A stretch of DNA of 64,000 nucleotides from CAYVWB01 sp964455395 (GCA_964455395.1 CAYVWB010000015.1:1-64000), one strand, 5' to 3'; positions 44,305 through 52,612 are shown, numbered from the stretch's first letter. Notes: generated by a model from the letters alone, not told the origin. Program-made: numbers and translations.

Positions 44305-45645
44305 ATGGATCCCAAAGCGCAGGAAGCCTACGATCTCGACAGGCAGTACGTGCTCCATTCCTGGTCCGTCCAAGGGAAGATCGCGCCGAAGGTCATCACC
44401 AGAGGCGAAGGCATCTTCTTCTGGGACGGCGACGGCCGACGCTACGACGACTTCGCCTCCCAACTGGTGAACCTGAACCTGGGCCACAACCACCCGAAGA
44501 TCGTGGCGGCCATCAAGCAGCAAGCGGACGACCTCTGTTTCGTGGCGCCCCAGTTCGCCGACCATACCCGCAGCAAGCTCGCGCAGCGGCTCATCGGGCT
44601 GCTCCCGGAGACCTTCGGCAAGTGCTTCTTCACCGTGGGCGGCGCGGACGCCAACGAAAACGCCGTGAAGATGGCGCGCGCCTACACCGGCAAATTCAAG
44701 ATCGTCACTCGCTACCGCTCCTACCACGGCGCCACCTACGGCGCCATCTCCCTTACCGGAGACCCCCGACGCCCCCCCGTGGAGCCCGCCATCCCCGGCG
44801 TGGTGCGCGTCTTCGACCCCTACTGCTACCGCTGCTCCTTCGGCCTCACCTATCCGGCGTGCAATTTGCGCTGCGCCGAGAACGTCCGCGAGGTGATGCT
44901 CTACGAAAACCCGGACACCATCGCCGCGCTCTTCATCGAATCCATCACAGGCTCCAACGGCGTCTTCACGCCGCCGCCGGGGTACGTGGAGCGATTGGAA
45001 GCGATCTGCCGCGAGTTCGACATCCTGCTCGTCTGCGACGAGGTGATGACCGGCTTCGGCCGCACGGGCAAGCTCTTCGGGTTTCAGAACTTCGACATCA
45101 CGCCGGACATCGTCACCATGGCCAAGGGGGTGAACTCCGGCTACGTGCCCCTGGGCGTGGTGGCCGTCTCTCGCAAGATCGCGGAATCCTACGAAGACAC
45201 CATGCTGTGGTGCGGCCTGACGTATTCGGGCCATCCCCTGGCGTGCGCCTCCGCTCTGGGCAACCTGGACGCCATAGAGGAAGACAAGCTGGTGGACAAC
45301 GCCTCCGCCATGGGCTCGGTATTCAAGGAAAAACTCCAAGCCATCGCAGACAAGCGCGCCATGGTGGGCGACCTGCGCTGCATCGGCCTCTTCGCATGCA
45401 TGGAATTCGTGAAGGACGCCGCCAGCCGCGAACCGCTCACCCCATGGAACGGCCCCCCCGGCCCCATGGCGCACATCGCCAACGCTCTGCTCGCCCACGG
45501 CATATCCGCGTTCGTCCGGTGGAACTTCCTCTTCCTCGCGCCGCCCATCATCATCACCCGCGCCGAGCTGGAGGACGCCTGCGCGCGCATCGACAAGGCG
45601 CTGGATGAAGCCGCCACCGCCATCGCAAAGGAGTTGGAGCAATGA
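44305..45645 (+). CDS. Class III omega-aminotransferase (beta-alanine or taurine type)
   Basis: A 446-residue PLP enzyme. Fold-type I class III signs: GEGIFFWDGDGRRYDDFASQ, FFTVGGADANENAVKMARAY, RYRSYHGATYGAISLTGDPR, the cofactor Asp in VCDEVMTGFGRTG, and the Schiff-base Lys in TMAKGVNSGY. It resembles taurine:pyruvate and beta-alanine:pyruvate aminotransferases, which share substrates because taurine is the sulfonate analogue of beta-alanine. The context (dihydropyrimidine breakdown) points to beta-alanine, giving malonate semialdehyde. Its last four bases overlap the start of the next gene (ATGA), an iron alcohol dehydrogenase suited to reduce that aldehyde. Confidence 0.88.
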   Translation: MDPKAQEAYDLDRQYVLHSWSVQGKIAPKVITRGEGIFFWDGDGRRYDDFASQLVNLNLGHNHPKIVAAIKQQADDLCFVAPQFADHTRSKLAQRLIGLLPETFGKCFFTVGGADANENAVKMARAYTGKFKIVTRYRSYHGATYGAISLTGDPRRPPVEPAIPGVVRVFDPYCYRCSFGLTYPACNLRCAENVREVMLYENPDTIAALFIESITGSNGVFTPPPGYVERLEAICREFDILLVCDEVMTGFGRTGKLFGFQNFDITPDIVTMAKGVNSGYVPLGVVAVSRKIAESYEDTMLWCGLTYSGHPLACASALGNLDAIEEDKLVDNASAMGSVFKEKLQAIADKRAMVGDLRCIGLFACMEFVKDAASREPLTPWNGPPGPMAHIANALLAHGISAFVRWNFLFLAPPIIITRAELEDACARIDKALDEAATAIAKELEQ

Positions 45646-46790
45646 GCCGATTCGTCTTCCAGATCCCCCCCAAGATCGTCTTCGGGCAAGGCGTGAGCGA
45701 CGCCATCGGCGAGGAAGCCAAAGCCTTCGGACAGACCGCGCTCATCGTCACGGGCAAGACCTCCACCACCAGGACCGGCGCGCTGGACCGGGTCAAGCAC
45801 TCCCTGGAAGCCGCAGGCGTGCAAGCCATACCCTTCCCGGAAGTGGAAAACGACCCCTCCGTGGCCACCGTGGAAAAAGGCGCGGCCTTGGCTCGCGAAC
45901 ACGGCGTGGACGTCTTCGTGGCGCTGGGCGGCGGCAGCCCCATGGACGCCGCCAAAGGCATGGCCATCCTCCTCGCCAACGGCGGCGCCATCCAGGACTA
46001 CGAAAAGACGCCGCCCCCCAAACCCGGCGCGCCCATCATCGCCGTGCCCACCACGGCCGGCACCGCCAGCGAGATAACCCGGTTCACCGTCATCACGGAC
46101 CCCGAAGCCAAAGTGAAGATGCTCATCGGCACGCCCGGGGTCATCCCCCGAGTGGCCGTGCTGGACCCCGAGCTCACCGTTTCCATGCCGCCGGATTTCA
46201 CGGCCGCCACGGGGATGGACGCCCTCACCCACGCCACGGAAGCTTACATCTCCAAGGTGGGCAACCAGCTCACCGCCGTGCAAGCCTTGGAAGCCATCGA
46301 GCTGATCGGCAAGAACTTGGTGCGCGCAGTGATGAACGGTCAAGACATGGAAGCGCGGCAGAACATGCTGCTGGGCCAGATGCTGGCCGGCTTCGCATTC
46401 GGCAACGCCTCCGTGGCCTTGGTGCACGCCATGAGCCGCCCCCTGGGCGCGCACTTCAGCGTGCCTCACGGCAAGGCCAACGCCATGCTGTTGGCCCCCG
46501 TGATGGCCTACAACCGGCCCGCCTGCCCGGAGAAACTCGCGCGGGTGGCCAAGGCCCTGGGTGAAAACGTGGAGAGCCTCTCCTTGCGCAGCGCCAGCAC
46601 CGTGGCTGTGGAGTCCCTTGCGGACCTCTTCGAGGAGACGGGCCTGCCCCCACGGCTCTCGGCTTACGGCGTCGCCCGGCAAGACATCCCCCAACTGGCC
46701 AAGGACGCCTTCGCCAGCGGCAGCTGCAACTTCAATCCGCGAGTCCCCACCCTGGAGGACATCACCGCCATCTACGAATCCATCCTGTAA
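45642..46790 (+). CDS. Iron-containing alcohol dehydrogenase (semialdehyde reductase)
   Basis: A 382-residue group III alcohol dehydrogenase. It has the NAD(P)-binding GGGSPMDAAKGMA, PTTAGTASEITRFTVITD, and iron ligands in GMDALTHATEAY (Asp and His), ALVHAMSRPLGA (His) and SVPHGKANAMLL (His). It is translationally coupled to the aminotransferase before it. In gut Desulfovibrionales relatives an aminotransferase and Fe-dehydrogenase pair (Tpa and SarD) converts taurine to isethionate; here the neighbours suggest malonate semialdehyde reduced to 3-hydroxypropionate. Either reading consumes NADH. Substrate is inference. Confidence 0.88.
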   Translation: MSRFVFQIPPKIVFGQGVSDAIGEEAKAFGQTALIVTGKTSTTRTGALDRVKHSLEAAGVQAIPFPEVENDPSVATVEKGAALAREHGVDVFVALGGGSPMDAAKGMAILLANGGAIQDYEKTPPPKPGAPIIAVPTTAGTASEITRFTVITDPEAKVKMLIGTPGVIPRVAVLDPELTVSMPPDFTAATGMDALTHATEAYISKVGNQLTAVQALEAIELIGKNLVRAVMNGQDMEARQNMLLGQMLAGFAFGNASVALVHAMSRPLGAHFSVPHGKANAMLLAPVMAYNRPACPEKLARVAKALGENVESLSLRSASTVAVESLADLFEETGLPPRLSAYGVARQDIPQLAKDAFASGSCNFNPRVPTLEDITAIYESIL

Positions 46791-46814
46791 CGGACGCTCG
46801 CCAAGGAGACGCAC

Positions 46815-48017
46815 ATGGCAGATCTCTCCGTTCAATTCCTCGGGACACGGGTTCCCAACCCCTTCCTCCTCGCGTCTGCGCCGCCCACGGCTTTCGGGGA
46901 GAACATCATGCGCGCCTTCGACCAAGGCTGGGGCGGCGCCGTGCTCAAGACGCTCAAGCCGGACGGCATGCTCGTGGAAGACGCTCGGCCACGTTTCGCC
47001 GCCATCAAGGACGACAAGGGCAAGGTGTGGGGTTTCGAGAACTTCGAGCTCATCACCCGCCGCGAACTGTCGGACTGGACGCGCGAGATCGAGACGATCA
47101 AGAAGCGCTATCCCGAGAACCTGCTCGTGGCCTCCATCATGGGGGACAGCGAAGCCTCTTGGCAGGAAATGACCCGCCGCGTGCAGGACGCCGGAGCGGA
47201 CATGATCGAGTGCAACTTCTCCTGCCCCCACGGCATGCCCGAGCAAGGCGTGGGCATGGCCATCGGCCAGGCGCCGAAGATCACGCGACAGATCACCGCG
47301 TGGGTGAAGGAAGCCGCCACGGTCCCGGTCATCATCAAGCTCACGCCCAACGTGACGGACCCCCGCATCGTCTGCCAGGCCGCGCTGGACGGCGGCGCAG
47401 ACGGCCTTACGGCCATCAACACCGTGCAGTGTCTCGTGGGGGTGGATGTCGACACCTTCAAACCCCAGCCGGAAGTCTACGGCTACTCGTCCTACGGCGG
47501 GTACTCGGGCAAGGCCGTCAAACCCATCGGCCTGCGTGTGGTCTCCCAGATCGCGAGCCATGCGTGCGCTTGCGACGAGTCCCGCTTCAGCCGCGCCATC
47601 TCGGGATGCGGCGGCGTCAGCGACTGGAAGGACGCCGTGGAGTACATGCTGGTGGGCGCTACCACCGTACAAGTCTGTACGGAGGTGATGCTCCACGGCT
47701 ACGGCGTCATCACCAAGATGGTCCGAGGTTTCGAAGAATATCTGGACGCCAAGGGTTTTGCATCCGCCATGGACCTGGTGGGCAAGACGCTGCCTTTCCT
47801 CACTTCCCACGAGCTGTTGCGCAAAGGCGGCGATCGCGTCGCCACGGTGGACCGCGAATCCTGCGTGGGCTGCACCCTGTGCGTCACCGCGTGTCGGGAT
47901 TCGGGGTACGGGGCCATCGCCATGAACGGCGACAAGACCGTCGAGGTGGACGCTTCCCGCTGCGATGGCTGCGGTCTGTGCGCTGCCGTGTGCCGCACCG
48001 GAGCGATGGCCATCTGA
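46815..48017 (+). CDS. preA: Dihydropyrimidine dehydrogenase subunit PreA
   Basis: Reduces uracil or thymine to the 5,6-dihydro form, or the reverse. The 400-residue protein has a dihydroorotate-dehydrogenase-like FMN barrel (NPFLLASAPPTAFGENIMRA, NFSCPHGMPEQG, IIKLTPNVTDP, GYSGKAVKPIGLRVV) followed by a C-terminal ferredoxin domain with two 4Fe-4S motifs, CVGCTLCVTAC and CDGCGLCAAVC. Where mammalian DPD has its active-site Cys (GLACGQ), this protein reads GMAIGQ; some bacterial PreA proteins also lack that Cys. The NADH-accepting partner PreT is not in the operon, so the electron donor is unknown; ferredoxin is possible. Confidence 0.9.
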   Translation: MADLSVQFLGTRVPNPFLLASAPPTAFGENIMRAFDQGWGGAVLKTLKPDGMLVEDARPRFAAIKDDKGKVWGFENFELITRRELSDWTREIETIKKRYPENLLVASIMGDSEASWQEMTRRVQDAGADMIECNFSCPHGMPEQGVGMAIGQAPKITRQITAWVKEAATVPVIIKLTPNVTDPRIVCQAALDGGADGLTAINTVQCLVGVDVDTFKPQPEVYGYSSYGGYSGKAVKPIGLRVVSQIASHACACDESRFSRAISGCGGVSDWKDAVEYMLVGATTVQVCTEVMLHGYGVITKMVRGFEEYLDAKGFASAMDLVGKTLPFLTSHELLRKGGDRVATVDRESCVGCTLCVTACRDSGYGAIAMNGDKTVEVDASRCDGCGLCAAVCRTGAMAI

Positions 48018-48071
48018 GAGCTGGCTGCGCTATTCCCATCCACCCCAGACGCGAAGACCCGAGGAGACGCC

Positions 48072-49511
48072 ATGGATCTGGTCATCAGAAACGGGAGACT
48101 GCCCCGCCCTGCCGTGGAAACGCCGAATCCTGCGGCGGCGCGGCCCATGTCGCCTTATGCAGTGCATGCGGACGTGGCCGGCAGCCTGCAGGCCGGGGCC
48201 TCCCGTGGCCGTCTGGACTCCGGGGATTTCGCGCTGGAAGCGGCGCTGACCGGAGCGTTGGTGGACATCGGCGTGCGGGGGGGCGTCATCCGCAGCATCG
48301 TCCCCGCGGGTCAGCTGGCGGGCAAAAGCACGCGGGAGCTCAACGCCAAGGGTCGGCTCGTCTCCCCACCCTTCGTGGACCCGCACTGCCACCTGGACGC
48401 TGCGCTCACCGCCGGGGATCCGCGTCCCAACGCTTCGGGCGCCTTGCTGGAGGGCCTCGCCATCTGGGGCGAGCGCAAGGAACGCCTCACCAAGGAAGAC
48501 ATCAAGGAACGCGCCTACCGCGCCCTCACGTGGATGATCGCTCAAGGCGTGCTGCACGTGCGCACCCACGCGGACGTGAGCGACCCTACCCTGACCACAG
48601 TGGCTGCGCTCATCGAGTTGCGTGAGGAGATGCGCGAGTTCGTGGACATCCAGGTGGTGGCGTTCCCCCAGGACGGCATCTACAGCCGCGAGGACGGCGA
48701 AGAACTCATGGAGGAAGCCATCGCCATGGGCGTGGACGCCGTGGGCGCCGTCCCCCACAACGAGCTGACCCGCGAAGACGGCGTGGCCAGCGTGGAATAC
48801 GTGATGGGCCTGGCCGCCGAAGCCGACCTGCTGGTGGACATCCACTGCGACGAAACGGACGACGACCACTCCCGCTTCATCGAGACGGTGGCGGCGCAGA
48901 CCATCAAGCGGGGGCTGACCGGCAAGGTGACGGCGAGCCACGCCACGGCCATGCACTCCTACAACAACGCGTACGCTTTCAAGCTGGTGCGCCTGCTGGC
49001 GCGCGCAGGCGTGCATGTGGTGACGAACCCCTTCGACAACGCCATCCTGCAGGCTCGGGGGGACTCCTACCCCAAGCGCCGGGGCATCACTCGGGTGGAC
49101 GAGCTGCTGGCCGCCGGCGTGACAGTGGGCATCGGCCACGACTCCATCATGGACCCCTGGTATCCTTTGGGTCGGGGCTCCATGTTGCAAGCTGCGAACC
49201 TGTTGCTCCACCTGGCGCAGCTTTCCGGTGCGGCGCAGATTCTCGACGTCTACCGCATGGCGACGTATCACGCCGCGCGCATCCTCCAGCTGGGACCGGA
49301 CTACGGCGTGACCGAGGGCTCCCCCGCCAACCTTATAATAGTGAACGCGCTGGACGAAGCTGAAGCGTTGCGGCTGGTTCCGGAGACGCTCTACGTCATC
49401 CGTCGTGGCCGCATCCTGGCGCAGACGGAGCCGGCGTTATCCACAGTGGAGCTCTCGAACGGCAAGGAGCTGGTGGATTTCGTCCCACCGGCGCCTTCCC
49501 GCAAGGAGTAA
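48072..49511 (+). CDS. codA: Cytosine deaminase-like amidohydrolase with N-terminal insertion
   Basis: Would deaminate cytosine to uracil and ammonia in the cytoplasm. The 479-residue metallohydrolase has the CodA metal and active-site motifs in order: VDPHCHLDAALTAGDPRPN, RTHADVSD, VDIHCDETDDDHSRF, ASHATAMHSYNN and GHDSIMDPWYPLGRGSML (CodA has the same stretch with DDV in place of DSI). It is about 50 residues longer than E. coli CodA because residues 14-60 form an insertion in the N-terminal beta-sandwich (PAAARPMSPYAVHADVAG and onward). Some family members act on isoguanine or other ring amines, so cytosine is likely, not certain. Last enzyme before the permease gene. Confidence 0.85.
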   Translation: MDLVIRNGRLPRPAVETPNPAAARPMSPYAVHADVAGSLQAGASRGRLDSGDFALEAALTGALVDIGVRGGVIRSIVPAGQLAGKSTRELNAKGRLVSPPFVDPHCHLDAALTAGDPRPNASGALLEGLAIWGERKERLTKEDIKERAYRALTWMIAQGVLHVRTHADVSDPTLTTVAALIELREEMREFVDIQVVAFPQDGIYSREDGEELMEEAIAMGVDAVGAVPHNELTREDGVASVEYVMGLAAEADLLVDIHCDETDDDHSRFIETVAAQTIKRGLTGKVTASHATAMHSYNNAYAFKLVRLLARAGVHVVTNPFDNAILQARGDSYPKRRGITRVDELLAAGVTVGIGHDSIMDPWYPLGRGSMLQAANLLLHLAQLSGAAQILDVYRMATYHAARILQLGPDYGVTEGSPANLIIVNALDEAEALRLVPETLYVIRRGRILAQTEPALSTVELSNGKELVDFVPPAPSRKE

Positions 49512-49631
49512 GTCGCCCTACACCACGTGAGTAGCGGCCACGCCTGGAGCGGGACGATTTCGAAACGATCTCCCGCCAGCCGACGCATCATGTCAACACA
49601 TACATGACTTTACGAAGCATATCGACCCACT

Positions 49632-49653
49632 GGCAGGATATGCACATCCTGCC
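49632..49653 (+). promoter_or_regulatory. Leader hairpin upstream of the permease gene
   Basis: ggcaggat-atgcac-atcctgcc forms a perfect 8-bp stem with a 6-nt loop, 36 bp before the permease start codon. It could be an operator, or an mRNA structure that lowers or stabilises expression of the permease relative to the upstream enzymes. No riboswitch class is recognised. Confidence 0.45.
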
Positions 49654-49689
49654 CATCAACATGCGACGCGCAAACGGGAGAATACGTAC

Positions 49690-51216
49690 ATGAGCGCACA
49701 AGGACAACAGAACGAGGGTTGGATAGTCTACCCGATAGGCTCCAAGCCGAAATGGCCTCTGGCGTTTTTGCTGGGCATCCAGCAATACCTCACCATGTTC
49801 GGCGCCACGGTGCTCATCCCTTTCATCATTACAGGTGATGGGGGTATAGCCATGCCGCCGGAGGAGAAGGCGCTGCTCATCTCCACGATCTTTTTCACCT
49901 CCGGGTTGTGCACGCTCATCCAGCAATCGCCGCTGGGCAATCGCTTGCCGGTGGTGCAAGGCGGCACGTTTTCTTTTCTGGCGCCCACATTCGCCATCAT
50001 CGGCATGGTGGCGGCGGCGGGCGCGCCTGAAGGCGAGGAGCTCTGGCGTTTCCAAATCCAGCAGCTCTCCGGCGCCATCATGGTGGCGGCGGTGGTGGAA
50101 GTCATCCTCGGGTACACGGGGGCCATCAGCTTGGTGCGGCGGTTCATCAGCCCCATCGTCATCGCGCCGACCATCGCCATGATCGGCTTGGCGCTCTTCG
50201 GCCTGGGGGCCTCCGGCATGGCCAAAAACTGGATCATTTCCGGCATCACCTTGCTGGCGCTCATCTTGTATTCACAGGTATTCTCCCGAAAATCCAAGGT
50301 GTTTCTGCTTTTCCCCGTCTTGCTCGCCATCATGACAGGGTGGGCGGCCGCGGCCATCGGCACGGTGACAGGCATGCTCTCGCCTGATGACCCGGCGTAT
50401 CTCCAAGCCGGGCTCATCAACGCTGCGCCATGGATCAGCTTCATGCCCATGGTTCCCTTCAAGTGGGGCGTTCCGGACTTCCTGCACACCACATTGATCG
50501 CCGGCGCTGTGGGCATGCTGGCCGGGTACATGGCCTCCATGATCGAGTCCATCGGCGACTATTACGCGTGCGCGCGCATTTCCGAAGCGCCTGTGCCGAC
50601 TTCCCGGATGATCTCCCGGGGCATCGGCGCGGAAGGTCTCGGCTGCATCGTGGCGGGTTTCATGCAGACAGGCAACGGCACCACCACCTACTCCGAGAAT
50701 ATCGGCTCCATCGGCTTGACCCGCGTGGCCAGCCGACGGGTCATCATCGCCGGCGCCATCGCCATGCTGTTCATCCCCATGATCGGCAAGTTCGGCGCCG
50801 TGCTGGCCAGCTTGCCGGGGCCGGTTGTCTCCGCCATGTTCGTGGGTCTCTTCGGCATGATCGCTTCCGTGGGCCTCTCGAACCTGCAACTCGTGAACAT
50901 GAACAATTCGCGCAATCTCTTCGTCATCGGCATCGCGATGTTTGCGGGGCTCTCCTTCCCGGCGCACTTCAGCCAGAACGGTCTGGACTGGTCTGCGTAC
51001 GGCACGGCGGCCAAAGCGGCTTCCGACATTCTGCAGGCCATCCTGACTTCCGGCATGTCCGTCACCGCCGTGGTCGCGCTGGTGTTGGACAACACGCTGC
51101 CCGGCGCCACCCGTGGCGAACGCGGCCTGGAAGCTTGGGACAGCGCAGCCTCCGAGGAAGCCTGGGAAAAGGCTGAAGCGCAGTGGGACAAGATCGCCGA
51201 GGGCGCCAAACGCTGA
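49690..51216 (+). CDS. NCS2 family nucleobase (uracil/xanthine) permease
   Basis: A 508-residue, roughly 14-helix importer of the nucleobase:cation symporter 2 family. Signs are FLLGIQQYLTMFGATVLIPF at the start, QGGTFSFLAPTFAIIGMV in the third helix, ASMIESIGDYYACARIS with the substrate-binding Glu of the eighth helix, and the signature QTGNGTTTYSENIGSIGLTR. Uracil versus xanthine cannot be settled by these motifs; the operon favours uracil or cytosine. The C-terminal tail after the last helix is acidic and helical (AASEEAWEKAEAQWDKIAEG). GGGAG precedes the start, 178 bp after codA. Confidence 0.9.
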   Translation: MSAQGQQNEGWIVYPIGSKPKWPLAFLLGIQQYLTMFGATVLIPFIITGDGGIAMPPEEKALLISTIFFTSGLCTLIQQSPLGNRLPVVQGGTFSFLAPTFAIIGMVAAAGAPEGEELWRFQIQQLSGAIMVAAVVEVILGYTGAISLVRRFISPIVIAPTIAMIGLALFGLGASGMAKNWIISGITLLALILYSQVFSRKSKVFLLFPVLLAIMTGWAAAAIGTVTGMLSPDDPAYLQAGLINAAPWISFMPMVPFKWGVPDFLHTTLIAGAVGMLAGYMASMIESIGDYYACARISEAPVPTSRMISRGIGAEGLGCIVAGFMQTGNGTTTYSENIGSIGLTRVASRRVIIAGAIAMLFIPMIGKFGAVLASLPGPVVSAMFVGLFGMIASVGLSNLQLVNMNNSRNLFVIGIAMFAGLSFPAHFSQNGLDWSAYGTAAKAASDILQAILTSGMSVTAVVALVLDNTLPGATRGERGLEAWDSAASEEAWEKAEAQWDKIAEGAKR

Positions 51217-51240
51217 TCCCGCACGAAACGTCACGAAACC

Positions 51241-51286
51241 GCGCGTTCCGGAGATCGCCTCTGTTGACACACTCTCCGGAACGCGC
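51241..51286 (+). terminator. 14-bp perfect hairpin after the permease gene
   Basis: gcgcgttccggaga (51241-51254) pairs perfectly with tctccggaacgcgc (51273-51286) around an 18-nt loop. It lies 24 bp after the permease stop codon and ends 12 bp before the next start. There is no T-run. The loop contains ttgaca, a -35-like hexamer. Confidence 0.55.
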
Positions 51287-51298
51287 CACACGTGAAGC

Positions 51299-51682
51299 AT
51301 GCACAAAGACCCCATCTACCTCATAAGCTACGGCGTTCTCCTCGCCCTCGCCTTGGCCACAGCCTACGTGTGGTTCACCATCGGCGACGCCGGGAGCCTC
51401 ACACGCCACCTCTTCAAAGACCCCGCCGCCGACGTCCCCCTGCTCTATGGCCTCTCCATCAGCATGTTCCTCATGGGTTTCTTCGTCTTCTTCCTGCGCG
51501 ACCAAAGCCGATACCGCGCCTTGGTGGAAGCCAACGCGGAAAAGATCCGCGAGCTGCGCGCTCGCAACATGGAGGACGACGCCATCGCAGACGCCATGCT
51601 CAAGGCCTTGGGCAGTGAACGAGGCTACCGCCACCGACTGGCTCGCAAGAAGATTCTCGCCCTGCTGAGGCGCTTCCGGTAA
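51299..51682 (+). CDS. Two-helix membrane protein, unknown function
   Basis: A 127-residue protein with two hydrophobic helices (YLISYGVLLALALATAYVWF and LLYGLSISMFLMGFFVFFLR) joined by a short loop, followed by a basic helical cytoplasmic tail (KIRELRARNMEDDAIADAML, then RHRLARKKILALLRRFR). I do not recognise a family. It starts 12 bp after the hairpin that follows the permease gene; the ribosome-binding site is weak. It may form a transcript with the small gene 62 bp downstream, which is followed by a clear terminator. Confidence 0.65.
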   Translation: MHKDPIYLISYGVLLALALATAYVWFTIGDAGSLTRHLFKDPAADVPLLYGLSISMFLMGFFVFFLRDQSRYRALVEANAEKIRELRARNMEDDAIADAMLKALGSERGYRHRLARKKILALLRRFR

Positions 51683-51744
51683 GTTGAGCGAAACCACTGC
51701 AACCAACGCGCACGGCCGCGACGGACAATGAAAGGAGCACCACC

Positions 51745-51951
51745 ATGGCTGAATGGTTCCCCCTGGATATCGAGCTGACCCAACCCCACAAGGACCACCA
51801 CCGCCATCTTTGCGTGGCCAAGACCCTGGGGTATCTGCATACGAACCTCAACGATTACAAGAAGCTGGTGAACGATCCGAAGTTCATTTGCAAGGAATGC
51901 GGACGGGTGGCCAACGAGGAACAACACCTCTGCTACCCCGCGCCACTGTAG
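51745..51951 (+). CDS. Small zinc-ribbon-like protein, 68 residues
   Basis: A small soluble protein with His- and Cys-rich ends: PHKDHHRHLCVAKTLGYLHT in the first half and FICKECGRVANEEQHLC near the end. The latter has the pattern C-x2-C-x9-H-x-C, suited to bind zinc or another metal. AAAGGAG precedes the ATG. The function is unknown; the family is not one I can name. It is followed 31 bp later by a canonical terminator, which supports expression. Confidence 0.7.
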   Translation: MAEWFPLDIELTQPHKDHHRHLCVAKTLGYLHTNLNDYKKLVNDPKFICKECGRVANEEQHLCYPAPL

Positions 51952-51982
51952 CGTCGTCTGCGTGCGCCCCTGCCGTCTCCAC

Positions 51983-52011
51983 GCCCCGGGCTTCGGCTCG
52001 GGGCTTTTTTT
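51983..52011 (+). terminator. Rho-independent terminator
   Basis: gccccgggc-ttcg-gctcggggc forms a 9-bp stem with one G-T pair and a stable ttcg loop, followed by seven T residues. Confidence 0.92.
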
Positions 52012-52509
52012 GGGCGCTCTTTTGATAACATGCTGACATCATTGCTCCATATCGCCATGATGTTTGCCCTCGGAAGGGCCTCCTGGAGACACAGCTCCGC
52101 TTCGGCCGAGCCGCGTCCGGCCCGCTCGCCAGAACGACGCCTGTCCCACGCAGTGCTCGCGATTTGACAGGCCACCAAAAAAAAGCGGCGAGTTTCGAAG
52201 GAAAAAGCGGAATGACCCGCAAAGACCGGGCGAACGCGACTTGCAATTTTTTGAAAACTAGCCAATTAATGCCAATTCCAGAAATTCACTGGGCAAGACA
52301 AAAATTTGTATTAATGACGATTGAACCTTTATACCATTGAATTTGCTCAGATTATTATTTTTACTAAATTTTGTTAGCAACAATTTTTGAAAAACTGTTA
52401 ACATTTTTTTGTGTTTCATGCTTGTGTTACAGCCTCGCGAAAAGTGCGCTCTAAGTATATACTTCATTAATTTCAGCGAGATACAACATCGCCTCGACCG
52501 CCTGCCAAC
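52012..52509. other. AT-rich regulatory region ahead of the pilin gene
   Basis: No gene is supported. From about 52240 to 52480 the sequence is strikingly rich in A and T compared with the rest of the window. It probably carries binding sites for an enhancer-binding activator and bending sites for the sigma-54 promoter at 52510, as in other pilA upstream regions; no specific site could be named. Confidence 0.55.
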
Positions 52510-52526
52510 TTGGCGCCGGCCTTGCT
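52510..52526 (+). promoter_or_regulatory. Sigma-54 promoter of the pilin gene
   Basis: TTGGCGCCGGCCTTGCT matches the consensus TTGGCACGNNNNTTGCW with GG and GC separated by exactly ten bases and a full TTGCT at the -12 element. It lies 87 bp before the start codon. Type IV pilin genes are classic sigma-54 targets of PilR-type activators. Confidence 0.8.
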
Positions 52527-52612
52527 CTAGGCTGCCCAGCGTCGCGACACGTATCGCTACTTGAAATGAACGACTTTTTTCCTCAACTTCATTCTTATCT
52601 GGAGGCTCACTC

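Noticed and set aside
49630..49646. A second sigma-54 promoter (ctggcaggatatgca) before the permease gene
   Set aside because: GG and GC are separated by only eight bases, which does not permit sigma-54 binding; the same bases form the leader hairpin.
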